A stretch of DNA of 64,000 nucleotides from CAVPDE01 sp963707125 (GTDB lineage Bacteria > Desulfobacterota > DSM-4660 > Desulfatiglandales > HGW-15), in the NCBI GenBank assembly GCA_963707125.1, contig CAVPOU010000004.1:682001-746000 (forward strand), read 5' to 3'. Each line of letters begins with the position of its first letter. The first letter of the stretch is position 1. A program made the translations under genes and the position numbers. Under the pieces are notes generated by a model. That model searched no databases. It saw only the letters and a program-made list of their open reading frames with translations, and was not told where the DNA came from. Shown here piece after piece: positions 51,451 through 61,800 of this stretch.

Positions 51451-51571
51451 CTATTGCGTGGACAGGAAGGGGGCCGATAAAGATTTCGAAGTTGACCGGA
51501 GCCTGAGCATGATTTCGAAATCTCTATCTTGAAATCGCTCTTCGAAACGGAGACATGCGTATCGTTAATCG
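51451..51571 (+). repeat. Diverged direct repeat, copy 2
   Basis: CTATTGCGTGGACAGGAAGG through ATCGTTAATCG, about two thirds identical to copy 1 at 49659-49782. Both copies have the same orientation and bracket the PPC-PKD gene, as would result from a segmental duplication or an element insertion. Confidence 0.7.
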
Positions 51572-51599
51572 CTCTTCAGCCTAGTCAGCGTCAAGAAAA

Positions 51600-51629
51600 G
51601 GCGCTTCATGCGGCCTTGCATGAAGCGCC
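51600..51629 (-). terminator. Intrinsic terminator of the DUF2202 gene
   Basis: Perfect 12-bp stem GGCGCTTCATGC / GCATGAAGCGCC with a 6-base loop; on the minus strand the stem is followed by TTTTC. It lies 76 bases after the stop codon of the minus-strand gene at 51.7 kb. Confidence 0.85.
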
Positions 51630-51705
51630 TGGTGCAAAACTCCCCATCGCAGTCTAATTTGGACTCAGTTGTGATCTGGTCACGATGCGATGGTTTCTAT
51701 GTAAA

Positions 51706-52245
51706 TCAGTACCTCGCCAAATTTGAGTTGAACGCTTCGAGGTGATTTAGGGACCCTCCCAAGAGATTGCTATAGACGGTCTTTATATCTTTGTGAGTAG
51801 TTGAAGCGATCCCCGCCTCCAGGTCATCGATATCAGTCTCCTCTATAAAGATACCAACATGGAGTGCGTCAACCAGAGAAACGCTGCCATCCAGAATGAG
51901 TTCGTTGTATAGGGCCTGAAGTTCCAAGTTGGTGAATTCGCCAGGGCCCTTGCCTGCTGCCGGATCCGGAATGCCATACCTGTCGAGCAGAGTTCTTATG
52001 GCATCCATGTGTGTCTGCTCGCTCCCGGATATGTTCTTAAAAATGCGTGACGGCCACTTGTCGTATAGAAAGAGGTAAACATCTCTCGCCAGCTTCTCTT
52101 CCTCACGCATATAGCTCAGCCAGGATTTCTCCGTGTCGGTCAAACCGTCGGCCTGCGCGTAACAGACCGAAGTGATGCTCATTAACAGCAGAAGCGCACT
52201 AACAGTTAACCAGCTTTTTAACCTTACTTTGCATCTGTCTTTCAT
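51706..52245 (-). CDS. Secreted DUF2202 (ferritin-like) protein
   Basis: 179 residues with signal peptide (WLTVSALLLLMSITSVCYA). The mature part is a DUF2202 domain: LTDTEKSWLSYMREEEKLAR, DVYLFLYDKWPSRIFKNISG, SEQTHMDAIRTLLDRYGIPD and the C-terminal SLNHLEAFNSNLARY. The E-E-K, E-Q-x2-H and N-H-x2-A-F positions suggest a ferritin-like four-helix bundle that may bind metal. The role is unproven. The ATG at 52245 has AAAGGA upstream. It is the first of three minus-strand genes for small exported proteins. Confidence 0.88.
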   Translation of the reverse strand: MKDRCKVRLKSWLTVSALLLLMSITSVCYAQADGLTDTEKSWLSYMREEEKLARDVYLFLYDKWPSRIFKNISGSEQTHMDAIRTLLDRYGIPDPAAGKGPGEFTNLELQALYNELILDGSVSLVDALHVGIFIEETDIDDLEAGIASTTHKDIKTVYSNLLGGSLNHLEAFNSNLARY

Positions 52246-52412
52246 AACCAAAGAATCCTTTCGTTCTTTTGGGGCGGTTCTCGAACACTGCTGTCTCTAA
52301 TATCGACAGGCCGAACCGTTGCTTAATGATTATCCAAGGATTTAATTCCTTCACTTTGTCTCACCAAGTCAAAGAAGCTAGTGTTGTCTCTCTTCAGAGA
52401 GCTTTGGCATTG

Positions 52413-52640
52413 TCATTTCGTGGTCTTGCTGGAACCATCCTTTACGCGATCTCTGGTCTGTGTCTGGTCCTTGGTCTGGCTCTTTTGCGGATCACGCGTG
52501 CGAGTCTGGTCCTTGGTTCCTGTCTGATAGGTGCTTCTTATCTGATCTTTGGATCGAGTCCTGGTTTGATCCGCCGCAAGTGCGCTACCGGCAAAGAGCA
52601 CCATCAAAGCCACTCCCAATGCGATTATCACGTTTCTCAT
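52413..52640 (-). CDS. Small exported protein with DQTRTR repeats
   Basis: 75 residues: signal peptide MRNVIIALGVALMVLFAGSA (cleavage after LAA), then a hydrophilic tail made of short units DQTRTR, DQIRST, DQTRTR, DPQKSQ, DQTQTR and DRVKDG. The unit is about 6-8 residues and has no hydrophobic core, so the tail is probably disordered. GGAGGTGAT stands before the ATG. Exported proteins of this style recur in Desulfobacterota; function unknown. Confidence 0.75.
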   Translation of the reverse strand: MRNVIIALGVALMVLFAGSALAADQTRTRSKDQIRSTYQTGTKDQTRTRDPQKSQTKDQTQTRDRVKDGSSKTTK

Positions 52641-52883
52641 AGGTATCACCTCCTTTCGTATTGGTTTACAAACGATATACGCCGATTAAAGAGAATTGGT
52701 CACAGGAGTATTATCAAATTCTGAATTCTGGTCTGTTGGTTTCTTATAAGCTCCACGGACGGTTTCGCTCTATCAATCCATTTCCAGCGAACGGATCAGC
52801 AATGTTCATCATACGATACCTAATTGACTAATCGGGCTTGAGGGTTTGAATGAGGTGAGGTTAATAACTAAATCATTAAGGGT

Positions 52884-52905
52884 GGGGGGCTCGGGCGCCC
52901 CTTTT
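52884..52905 (+). terminator. Possible terminator-like hairpin
   Basis: GGGGGGC-TCGG-GCGCCCC with one mismatch, followed by TTTTG on the plus strand. No plus-strand gene ends just upstream, so its role is uncertain. Confidence 0.35.
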
Positions 52906-53032
52906 GTGCAAGTCTCTGAGCATACTCAGTTGAGTTCTGACCAGCATCAAGGAACTGAGGGAGTGGGTAGATGATCTGGATAGGCTTTTACGCGTTCATC
53001 GAGGAGGGACTTAGTTGTTGTTTGAGGGATGC

Positions 53033-53085
53033 CCCCTCACCCTGCCATCCACCTCCACATCGAGGGAGAGGGTTGGGGTGAGGGG
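53033..53085. repeat. CCCCTCACCC palindromic repeat
   Basis: CCCCTCACCC at one end and GGGTTGGGGTGAGGGG at the other, with GAGGGAGAGGG between. This inverted element is widely dispersed among bacterial intergenic regions. One copy here. Confidence 0.7.
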
Positions 53086-53114
53086 AACCTTTCAAGAGGC
53101 CTAATGGTTTTGCA

Positions 53115-53483
53115 TTATTTGCTGCTGCCGCCCGGTCCATACCCGCTCTGACCGGTACCGTCGCCTGGGCCATAACCTGAACCATCTGCCGGACCAACAC
53201 CGTCGTTGCCGGTTCCATCGCCAGGGCCATCGCCGTGCGGTCCCTGACCGCCACCGGGTCCAAATCCTCCACCTTGACCCGGGCCTGCCCCTGGTCCAGG
53301 ACCCATGCCAGGGCTACCAGCACCAGCGCCGGGCGAACCAGCGCCAGCACCATCACCTGCGCCTGCACCAGCGCCCGCTCCTCCACCAGCACCAGCTCCT
53401 GCCCCGGCGCCTGCATATGCCAGAACCGCAGAGCCAATGAAAATCGTCAAAACAAGAGCCGATACCACCTTGAAATTTCTCAT
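53115..53483 (-). CDS. Small exported Gly/Ala-rich protein
   Basis: 122 residues: signal peptide (MRNFKVVSALVLTIFIGSAV, cleavage near AYA), then almost only Gly, Ala, Pro and Asp: AGAGAGAGGGAGAGAGAGDG at the start, later PGPGAGPGQGGGFGPGG and YGPGDGTGQSGYGPGGSSK. A GGAGG stands before the ATG. No fold is predicted by eye; it may be a surface or matrix polymer. Because the region is low complexity, coding on the opposite strand is also open, but the signal peptide argues for this frame. Confidence 0.7.
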   Translation of the reverse strand: MRNFKVVSALVLTIFIGSAVLAYAGAGAGAGAGGGAGAGAGAGDGAGAGSPGAGAGSPGMGPGPGAGPGQGGGFGPGGGQGPHGDGPGDGTGNDGVGPADGSGYGPGDGTGQSGYGPGGSSK

Positions 53484-53561
53484 GCTACCATACCTCCTTC
53501 GTTAGATTAGATTTTCTAATTCATATACGAAGAAGGTGTTACATTGGTCACATCCTTTTTG

Positions 53562-54060
53562 TTAACGGCCAGGTCCACCGCCGCCAGCACCACCTGATCC
53601 ACCACCGCCTCCGCCGCCAGCACCACCTGATCCACCACCGCCTCCACCGCCAGCACCAGCGCCACCAGCACCTGCTTCTCCTCCACCGTGACCACCGTGG
53701 CCGCGCCACTTCGACTTTGTATATTCCTTGCCGTGCGCGCGCCGCGACTCTCCCAGCAGCCTCATCAGCTTTTTCGGCATCTCCCTGATTAGCCAACAAA
53801 ACCTGGAAGTGGAGCACATTGTATTGGCCAATTTGTTTTCAGACAGATTGAGGTGGTTGGAGGCCGCCAGAATGTGGAGCTTTGCGGCTGAAAGATCTCC
53901 CTGAGCGATTTCATTTCCGCCAGGAAACAAAGCACGCTAGTATTCCAGACGTTGCTTCCGTGCTCTTGATACACCCGGAAAGCTTCTTCAAGGTGAGACT
54001 GAGCGGTCAAATATTCGCCTTGAATTCGAGAAATACCGCCAAGGCCGGTTAGGGCGTCTG
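53562..54060 (-). pseudogene. Frameshifted TPR tail and Gly-rich end of the STAND gene
   Basis: The reading continues from the upstream gene in other frames: SHLEEAFRVYQEHGSNVWNT, then GDLSAAKLHILAASNHLNLS, then LHFQVLLANQGDAEKADEAA, which are TPR-like helices. It ends in a Gly-rich tail (GGGGGGSGGAGGGGGGGSGG). At least three indels are needed between 54,060 and 53,700 to join them. The tail frame cannot be fixed with certainty. Confidence 0.6.
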
Positions 54061-56186
54061 TGATTCCCCAGTGTGTTTGATCTCTGCGGCAACCGCCAGG
54101 CCTTGCTCTAAATAGGTACGCGCAGAAGTGTAATTTCCCAAGACCGCATCCGTATCTCCGAGGAAAATCAGAACATAAACGTAAAGGTATTTTTCGCCTA
54201 AATCCTGCAAAATTTTGGCGCTTTCTTCAACCATGTCTCGACCCAGCAAGTCACCGGAGGTATCCACCAGTGTAACTCCCAGCCTATATAAGACTTGTGC
54301 CTCCCCCCACCTGTCACCGGCACTACGGTAGAGGGACAGAGCCTCCTCGAACCGGGCAAACGCCATGGCCGCTTCACCTTGCCAGGTCAATGTTGCTCCC
54401 GCTTCTGAAAGCGCCTCCGCCAGACCCCGTTGGTTGCCCAACTTCCTGAAGATTGCCGCGCTTTCTTCGGCCTGCGGGCGAGCCGCGCTAAGGTCTCCCA
54501 GGATATTCATGATCATGCTCAATCCCAACAGAGCGCTTGCCCGGGCGGTCGTGGGTCTTTCCGGGCATATCTGGAGGGCTTGCATGAGCCAGTCGCGCCC
54601 TTCATGGAAGTATCCACGCATCCGCCAAAACCAGCGCAAGGCTCCCGCCAGCCGTAGCGCTCTATCCTCTCCCGGCGCCTCACGGTCGCTTTTAAGCGCC
54701 CATTCCAATGCTACCCGCAGATTGTCGTGTTCCTGCTCCAACCGCTCCAACCATTCCAACTGATTGGATCCCTTCAGTTCCTCGTTGGCAGTCTCTGCCA
54801 GGGCGAGAAAGTAGGCATAATGCCTCTGCTGCGCGGCCGCATGCGCCTGGGGATCGGCAGCCATATAGCCGGCACTGTATTGGCGGACCAGTTCGTGTAA
54901 ATCATAGCGACCGCCTACGGACCGCCTTAACAGGGTCCGGTTCACCAAAGTGGACAAGACTAACAGCGCCGCACCCGCCACCTGCTCAGCCGCCTGGCGG
55001 CTAAACCCGCCCTGAAAGACTGAGAGTTTGCACATTACCTGCTGCTCATCCACCGTGAGCATTTTCCAGGAATGATCGAATACTGCCCGTATGCTGCGGT
55101 GCCGCTCGGGAAGATCGCGCATCGAGACGGACAGGAAGTCGATATTGTGCCCGATCTCTTTTGCGATCTCTTCACAGGATAGCAACCCAACCCAGGCGGC
55201 AGCCAGTTCAATGCCAAGCGGCATCCCCTCCAGGATCTGGCAGGTTTTGAGAACACAGCGCCGATCCTCTTCACGAAGCTCAAACCCTGCCCGAACGCGT
55301 CTGGCACTCTGTACAAACAAGGCCACAGCGCTGTATGACGCAAACTGCTCCTCCTGGTCGCTGGCAGGTACTGGCAGCCCCTGGACCTCAAACACCCACT
55401 CGCTCAGCAGGTTTAGTCGCTCCCGGGAGGTCACCAGCAGTTTTACTTGCGGGCAGTGCTTCAATATCTCTGTAAACACCCCCACACCGTCCAACAAATG
55501 CTCGGCGTTATCCAATACCAGCAAAGCCCTTTTCAGGTGTAAATACCGGAGAATCTGGGCTTGAGGATCGGGCGAGTCTTGAAACCTGAAATGTAGCGCA
55601 TCGGCAATCGTCGGGACGATCAACGTCGGCGAATTCAGCGCCGCGAGCGAAACGAACCAGACCCCATCGGGGAAGCGCTCCTTGTATTGATTGCCAGCCT
55701 CGATTGCCAGGCGGGTCTTTCCAACTCCGCCGGGACCGACGATGGTGAGCAGCAAACACTGGGGATTACACAACAACCCGCCCAGGGCGGAGAGTTCCGG
55801 CTCGCGCCCGATGAAAGGGGTTAGCGGCCTCGGCAGGTTTCCGGTGGTCGGACTGGGTTCTCCGGCTGGCAGGGAAGCGCGACCGGGAATAACGGTGTGC
55901 AAGCATTCGACACTCCGCTCCCCCCGGGCAACTTGGATAAAGGTGGGTTGATTTTCAGCGGGGATTTCCAACGACTGGGCTAACGTCCTGGCGAGCTGCC
56001 TGGAAGGCTGCCGTTCCCCCGATTCAATCTTCCGGATGGCAAAGACACTGCAACTGGCGCGCTGCGCCAGTTGTTCCTGGTCAGATCCAACTGCCGGCGG
56101 CGGCATTTGAGCCACTCGCTGAAATGCAGGGGGACATCCGCCTCACCGGAGGAAACGCTGGTTGCCTGCGTATCGCTTGTAGTCAT
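54049..56186 (-). pseudogene. HTH/NB-ARC/TPR signal-transduction ATPase (STAND), frameshifted
   Basis: Layout: XRE-like HTH, NTPase, TPR repeats. The start codon is ATG at 56186 (MTTSDTQATSVSSGEADVPL, HFSEWLKCRRRQLDLT). A one-base deletion near 56,083 moves the rest (EQLAQRASCSVFAIRKIESG) into the frame that runs 56115-54049. The NB-ARC module has Walker A GPGGVGKTRLA, Walker B ALLVLDNAEHLLD and LLVTSRERLNLLSEWVFEVQ, then GMPLGIELAAAW; winged-helix and TPR segments follow. STAND regulators with an XRE head are abundant in Chloroflexota and Actinobacteria. Without the indel it would be a transcription regulator with ligand-gated assembly. Confidence 0.8.
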
Positions 56187-56647
56187 TTCCCTGATCTGGT
56201 TGCTTCACAAAATTCGGGTCGCGATTGATTTGATTGTCCGTATTTCGATGGAAAAACCATATTCAGTATATCACTTCTTTGCCCGATGAGAACACAATCG
56301 GGCGGACGGATACGAGAATGAGGCGGTTGTATTAGTTTTGGGTGAGGAGAGGGTGACTGGAGTGACCCCAATTTTCCCTTGTCTTCTTGTTTAATAGAAG
56401 CAGATGAAAAAATCAGTTTTGAGTTCGATTGATAAAGGAGAAAACCATGAAAAATGCGGGTGTATTAGTTTTGGGTGACTAGGGGGTTACTGGAGTGACC
56501 CCAAATGACTCCTGAATAAATGTTTAATGGTTGCAGATCAATCATCAACCATCATTGAAAAATGTAATGAAAGGATCCATTCTCGAAACAAAAACAAAAA
56601 AAACACAACCAAACTACTCAACTATCAAACTTCAAAGGAGTAAACCC
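56187..56647. other. Divergent leader with duplicated 44-bp block
   Basis: Contains the hairpin GCCCGAT-gagaacaca-ATCGGGC, two copies of TGTATTAGTTTTGGGTGA (56328-56371 and 56461-56504), and a tiny frame (MKNAGVLVLGD-stop) with a clear ribosome binding site AAAGGAG that overlaps copy 2. It separates the STAND gene from the surface-protein gene, so it probably holds both promoters. Confidence 0.6.
56328..56504. repeat. Two copies of a 44-bp direct repeat
   Basis: Copy 1 is 56328-56371 and copy 2 is 56461-56504. Both start TGTATTAGTTTTGGGTGA and end ACTGGAGTGACCCCAA; a few bases in the middle differ. Start-to-start spacing is 133 bases. Copy 2 encodes the end of the tiny MKNAGVLVLGD frame. Confidence 0.75.
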
Positions 56648-58697
56648 ATGAATACCAAATTCTTTCCCCAGTGGCTGCGACTGACGGCAGTTCTAGTCCT
56701 GCTTCTCGCAGCGCTCGCGCCCGTGAGCCCCGTATACGCAACTCCTGCCTTGTCACGACAGAGCCGATAGCGGCGCAGGCTCCCTGCGCGAGAAGATTGC
56801 CAACCCCGCCTGCGACACGATCACATTCGACGGCGATTACACCATCGTGCTTGCCAGCCAACTGATCATCAGCAGGAACATGACGATCGACGGTATTGGG
56901 CATGGCGTCACCGTCAGCGGCAACCATGCCGTGCGCGTATTCTATCATCGGTTCAGGTACGACGTCAATGACAACCTAACCGTGGCGAATGGTAATGCAG
57001 GTATGACAGGTTCGGCGGTGGTATTTTCAACTGGGGCACGCTAAATGTGACGAGCGGCACTTTCTCTGGCAACAACGCATGCCTTGGCGGCGGTATCTAC
57101 AGCGATGGCGACAAATCTGACGGTAACAAGCAGCACCTTCTCTGGCAACAGCGCGAGGTATATGGTGGAGGCATCTACAACAACGATCAAAGCACTGTGA
57201 AGTGACGACAGTACCTTCTCTGGCAACAGCGCGGACTTCATGGCGGAGGCATCTACAACGCTCTTGGGACGACCAACGTGGCAAACAGTACCTTCACCGA
57301 TAACAGCGCAGACTGGAACGGCGGTGGCATATATGTCCATTTTGGCACTGTGACGGTGGCGGACAGCGATTTCAACGGCAACAATGCAGAAATGGGAGCT
57401 GGCATCCCCACAATTCTGGTACGTTGAATGTACTGAACAGCACCTTCTCCGAAAAAAGCGCGCAATTCGCCGGTAGGGGCATATCAAACACAAGCACGCT
57501 AAATGTCATTAACAGTACCTTCTCCGGGAACTAGATGTACGGCAGCGGCGGTGGCATCTTCAAGCAAAGGTGGCGCGGCGGTGTTGACGCTCAGTACCTT
57601 CTCCAATAACAGCGCCATGAACGGCGGTGGCATCTACAACGATGCTGCCTCGTAAATTGACAAACAGCACCTTTTCGGGGAATTATGCAGAGGCATCTTA
57701 AGACAGGCACGCTGAAGTCGACAAACAGCACCATTTCGGGCAACTATACAAATGGCCTTGATACAATTGATGGCACTGCAACGTTGACGAATACCATTGT
57801 TGCGAACCACGGCTTTACGAACTGCATCAATTTGGGTACGGAGGTGTCATCAATGGCTCGAACAATCTGGCAGATGATGAGAGTTGCGGTCCGGGCTTCT
57901 ATTCAGCCTCCATCCTGCTCGGACCGCTGGCGGATAACGGCGGTCCCACGCAGACGATGGCGCTCCTGCCTGGCTCGGCGGCGATTGACGCGGGCGACGA
58001 TGCGGTGTGTCCCGCCACCGACCAGCGAGGGATAACGCGTCCGTATGGCTCCCACTGCAATCGGCGCTTACGAGGCGGAGATCACTGCAAGCGACACCAC
58101 CCCCCCGACCATCACACTGACGACACCTGCCGAAGGCGCGGTGTACCGCTCGGACAAACCGTCAACGCGGACTATGCCTGCCAGGATGAAGATGGCGGGT
58201 CGGGTCTCGCCTCGTGCGTCGGGAATATCCCGAACGGGAGTCCCATTGACACCGGCTCGATCGGCGCAAAGACCTTCACTGTCAATGCGGCGGACAACGC
58301 CGGCAACACTGCTTCGGTGACACATACCTATCGCGTGATCTACAACTTCATCGGCTTCACTTCCCCGGTGGACAATCCCCCGATCATGAACATCGCCAAA
58401 GCCGGACAGACCATCCCACTCAAGTGGCGCATCACGGATGCCAACGGCAACCCGGTCACGGACCTGACGGGCGTATCCGTGACGGCGGTCAGCCTGTCCT
58501 GCCCGTCAGCGCCAACCACCGACGCGATCGAAGAGTATGTGGTCAGCAACTCCGGTCTGCAGAACCTGGGCGACGGCTACTATCAATGGAACTGGAAGTC
58601 GCCGAGCGCCTACGCCAACACCTGCAAGACGCTCAAACTGGACCTTGGGGAGGGCGCAGGCTTCGAGCATCTCGCCCTGTTCCAGTTCAGGAAGTAA
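56648..58697 (+). pseudogene. Choice-of-anchor/beta-helix surface protein with PxKF C-terminus, multiple frameshifts
   Basis: The start ATG (56648, after CAAAGGAGTAAACCC) opens a signal peptide (FPQWLRLTAVLVLLLAALAP). In the next frame the beta-helix begins with GSLREKIANPACDTITFDGD. Repeats of the type NSTFSGNSA/GGGIYN follow in fragments in at least four frames up to 57.8 kb. The end joins ALLPGSAAIDAGDDAVCPAT, a Thr-rich linker, HYR-like CQDEDGGSGLASC and the PxKF domain (FTSPVDNPPIMNIAKAGQTI, IPLKWRITDANGNPV). Such proteins decorate the cell surface of Chloroflexota. Because so many indels are needed, the gene is either dead or the sequence is unreliable here. Confidence 0.75.
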
Positions 58698-58727
58698 ATC
58701 GAAAGGCACAAAAGGTCTTGATATCAG

Positions 58728-58774
58728 CAGGGGCGGGGTTCCCTCTTCTTCGCTCAGAACGTACCCCGCCCCTG
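58728..58774 (+). terminator. Strong hairpin after the first PxKF gene
   Basis: CAGGGGCGGGGT and ACCCCGCCCCTG form a perfect 12-bp stem closing a 23-base loop that has its own GTTCC-type pairing. It begins 30 bases after the stop codon. The same hairpin follows the second PxKF gene at 63,342. No T run, so rho-independent action is uncertain. Confidence 0.6.
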
Positions 58775-58820
58775 CGAAACCACTCAACTATCAAATTTCA
58801 GCTAAAAAGGAGTAAATCTC

Positions 58821-61800
58821 ATGAAAACAAGAATTCATTCACCCAATCTTGTTCGCATCCTGGTCATCGTCACGCTGGTCATTCCGCTGACGTTGGGTGC
58901 GATTTCCCCGGCTATGGCCTCATTCAATGACAATGAAATTATCGGTTGGGGCTATAACGCAAACGGGGAGTTTACCACCCCTTCCGATCTGACGGACGTC
59001 ATCGCGATCGCTGTCGGCGGTTTCCACAACCTTGCCCTCAGATCCGACGGCACCGTCGTTGCATGGGGCGAGAACTTCCACGGGCAGCGCGATGTACCGG
59101 CTGATTTATCCGGCGTGGTCGCGATCGCCGCGGGTGATGCCCATAGCCTGGCGCTCAAGAGCGACGGCACGGTTGTCGGTTGGGGCTACAACATGGAGGG
59201 TCAGACGGATATCCCCTCCGATCTCACGGATGTTGTCGCGATTGACGCTGGCATGTTTCATAACCTGGCGCGCAAGAGCGATGGCACCTTTGTCGGCTGG
59301 GGCAATAACGGCTTCGATCAGATTACCTTTCCTCCCGGTCTGGAAGAGGTCGTTGCTTTCGATGTGGGCTATAACCACAACCTGGCGATCAAGCCGGATG
59401 GCACTGTTGTCGCCTGGGGTTATAACGTATTTGGCCAGACCGATGTTCCGGAAGGTCTAGCGGATGTCGTTGCTGTCGCCGCAGGCAGGAATCATCAGTC
59501 TGGCCCTCAGGAGCGATGGCACCGTCGTCGGTTGGGGCAACAACACCTATGGGCAAACCAATATCCCTTCCGGCTTGACTGGTGTGGTAGCCATCGCCGC
59601 GGGTGGCGTTCACAGCCTGGCGCTCAAGAACGATGGCACAGTTGTCGGTTGGGGTGAGAACTCCTATGGCCAGAGCAACCCTCCGCCGGATGTGACAGGC
59701 GCTGTCGCCATCTATGCGGGTTACTGGCACAGCCTTGCGGTCGTTCCTGCCGACGCGCCGATTGTATACGACAATTTCGACGATAACTTCACCGACCCTG
59801 CTCTTTGGTCCATCGAGCAACAGGGAGGTCCCGTGGCAGCCGAAGTGAACCAGAGGCTTGAGATCACCATGCCTGCCACTTCGGCAGGCACGGAGTTCAA
59901 GGCCGGTATCTCAGCGCCTGCCAAATGCGTGGAGACTATGATATTCAGGTTGACTATGAAGTCCTTACATGGCCCTATGCCAATGGAGTAAGGCTTGGTT
60001 TGGCTGATGACCACGCCAACATGACACGCCTTAGTTCTGGCAGACAACCTGGAGACTACCCTGGAGGACCAGACCTCTACCTGACCACCTTTGACACTGC
60101 CGACCATGTCGTAGGAATCACTCCGACGTCAGATCTTTCCGGGAAACTCAGACTGGAACGGGTAGGCGACACCCTCACCAGCTACTACTTTGCGAATGGT
60201 GCTTGGACGTTCGTAGCTTCATATTCAGACCCGGCGTATACACAGGACACGGCCTTCTATCTTGGATCGTGGAGTGGTGACTCTGTCTTTATGGACCAAG
60301 AGGTCAAGATCGCTTTCGACAACCTGATTATCAACAAAGGCGAGTTGGTCTGTCCTACCGCTGCCGCGCCTGATTTAGCCATCACCCAGGTTGCCGATCA
60401 GGAGACGGTCAGTACGGGAGACCCGATGGGTTTTACGATCACGGTCACCAATAACGGCGATGCTACTGCCAATAGTGTGACGCTTTCCGATACCCTGCCC
60501 GTCTACCCTGCGTTCAGTTGGTCGGTGAGTGGAACGGATGCAGCCGCCTGTGCATTGACAGGGGGCGCACTCTCCTGCAACTTCGGCGAAATGCCTCCGG
60601 GCGCGGTGAAGACCATCCGGCTCACTGCACCCGAATATGAATATCATAGCAAGTGCTTCGACCCAATCATCACCAGTACCGCGACAGTCATGGCGTCCAA
60701 CCAGCCAGTGAACAAGACCGCTACGGCCAGCGTCACTGTACTGTGCCCATATCCTTACCTAGACATAACTGCGGCTTCGAACATTGTAACGGCAGGCGAT
60801 CCGGTCAGCTACACGGTTACGGTTGGCAACCCTTGGGGGGGATGGTAGCCTTAAGGACGTTGAAGCATTTGTTGACATTCAAAACGCCCCTGGCACATCC
60901 TGGGAAATCACGGAAGTAATCCCGAGCAGCGCCGCCAGCAACTGTACCTTTGGACAATATGGTGATTATATGGAGCTGGAGTGCCTATTCGACCAGATTG
61001 CGCCGCTGGAGGAGGTTAGCGTTAAACTCACTTCACCAACCACCTCTGCCAGCTGCGGTATGTTTGGTGCTTTTGGCGGCATGTGGTCAAGCAATGGTTT
61101 TTCTATCAAACTCAAACCGAATTACATCACTGTCAACTGCCCAGCACTCCTGATCACCAAAACGGCCGATGCAGGCCCCTTCAGCGCAGGTGACCATATT
61201 GGCTTCACTATCGAAGTCTCCAATCCTTACCTGACACCAGCTTACGGCGTGACGCTCACTGATACCGTTCCAACCATCCCCATGGAGTGGCTGATCGATC
61301 AGCAGGTTTCTCCCGAGTGCTCGCTCGCCAGTGGTACGTGGACATGTAATGTCGGGACGATGCCCCGAACACCACCTACAGTGTCCATATCTTCTCGGCG
61401 TCTAGCTCATCTACCTGCGGCAGGGTGGTGGAGAACACCGCCTCGGTCAGCGATTCGAGCGGTAGATCTAGCAGTGCCAGCGATAGCCTCGTGGTCAACT
61501 GCCCGGATCTCACGGTGACCAACACCGCAGCCAGTGAGACGGTCAGTTCGGGCGATCCGATTCGCTTTGACATCACGGTTACTAATCATGGCGCGGGGAC
61601 GGCCAAGGATGTCGCCCTCAGCGATACCCTGACCACATACGCGGGGCTCAATTGGTCGGTCGGTGGAACGGATGCGGCCTCCTGTGCGATTACAGCGGGC
61701 GTGGTCTCCTGTAATTTCGGCGACATGCCCCCCGGCGCAGTGAAGAGCATCAGGCTCACTGCCCCCGAATACGAACATCATGATAAATGCTTCGGCCCAA

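Larger units (their letters stand above)
51005..51705. other. 700-base spacer without a supported gene
   Basis: Contains copy 2 of the diverged repeat (51451-51571) and the terminator of the DUF2202 gene (51600-51629). Open frames here (up to 64 codons) show no motif. Confidence 0.5.
52641..53114. other. Spacer with hairpin and palindromic repeat
   Basis: Apart from the G-rich hairpin at 52.88 kb and the CCCCTCACCC element at 53.03 kb I see no gene. Promoter elements for the minus-strand small gene should lie at its left end. Confidence 0.4.

Noticed and set aside
56281..56504. CRISPR-like repeats before the surface gene
   Set aside because: Only two copies of a 44-bp block with an 89-base spacer; no array, no cas genes.
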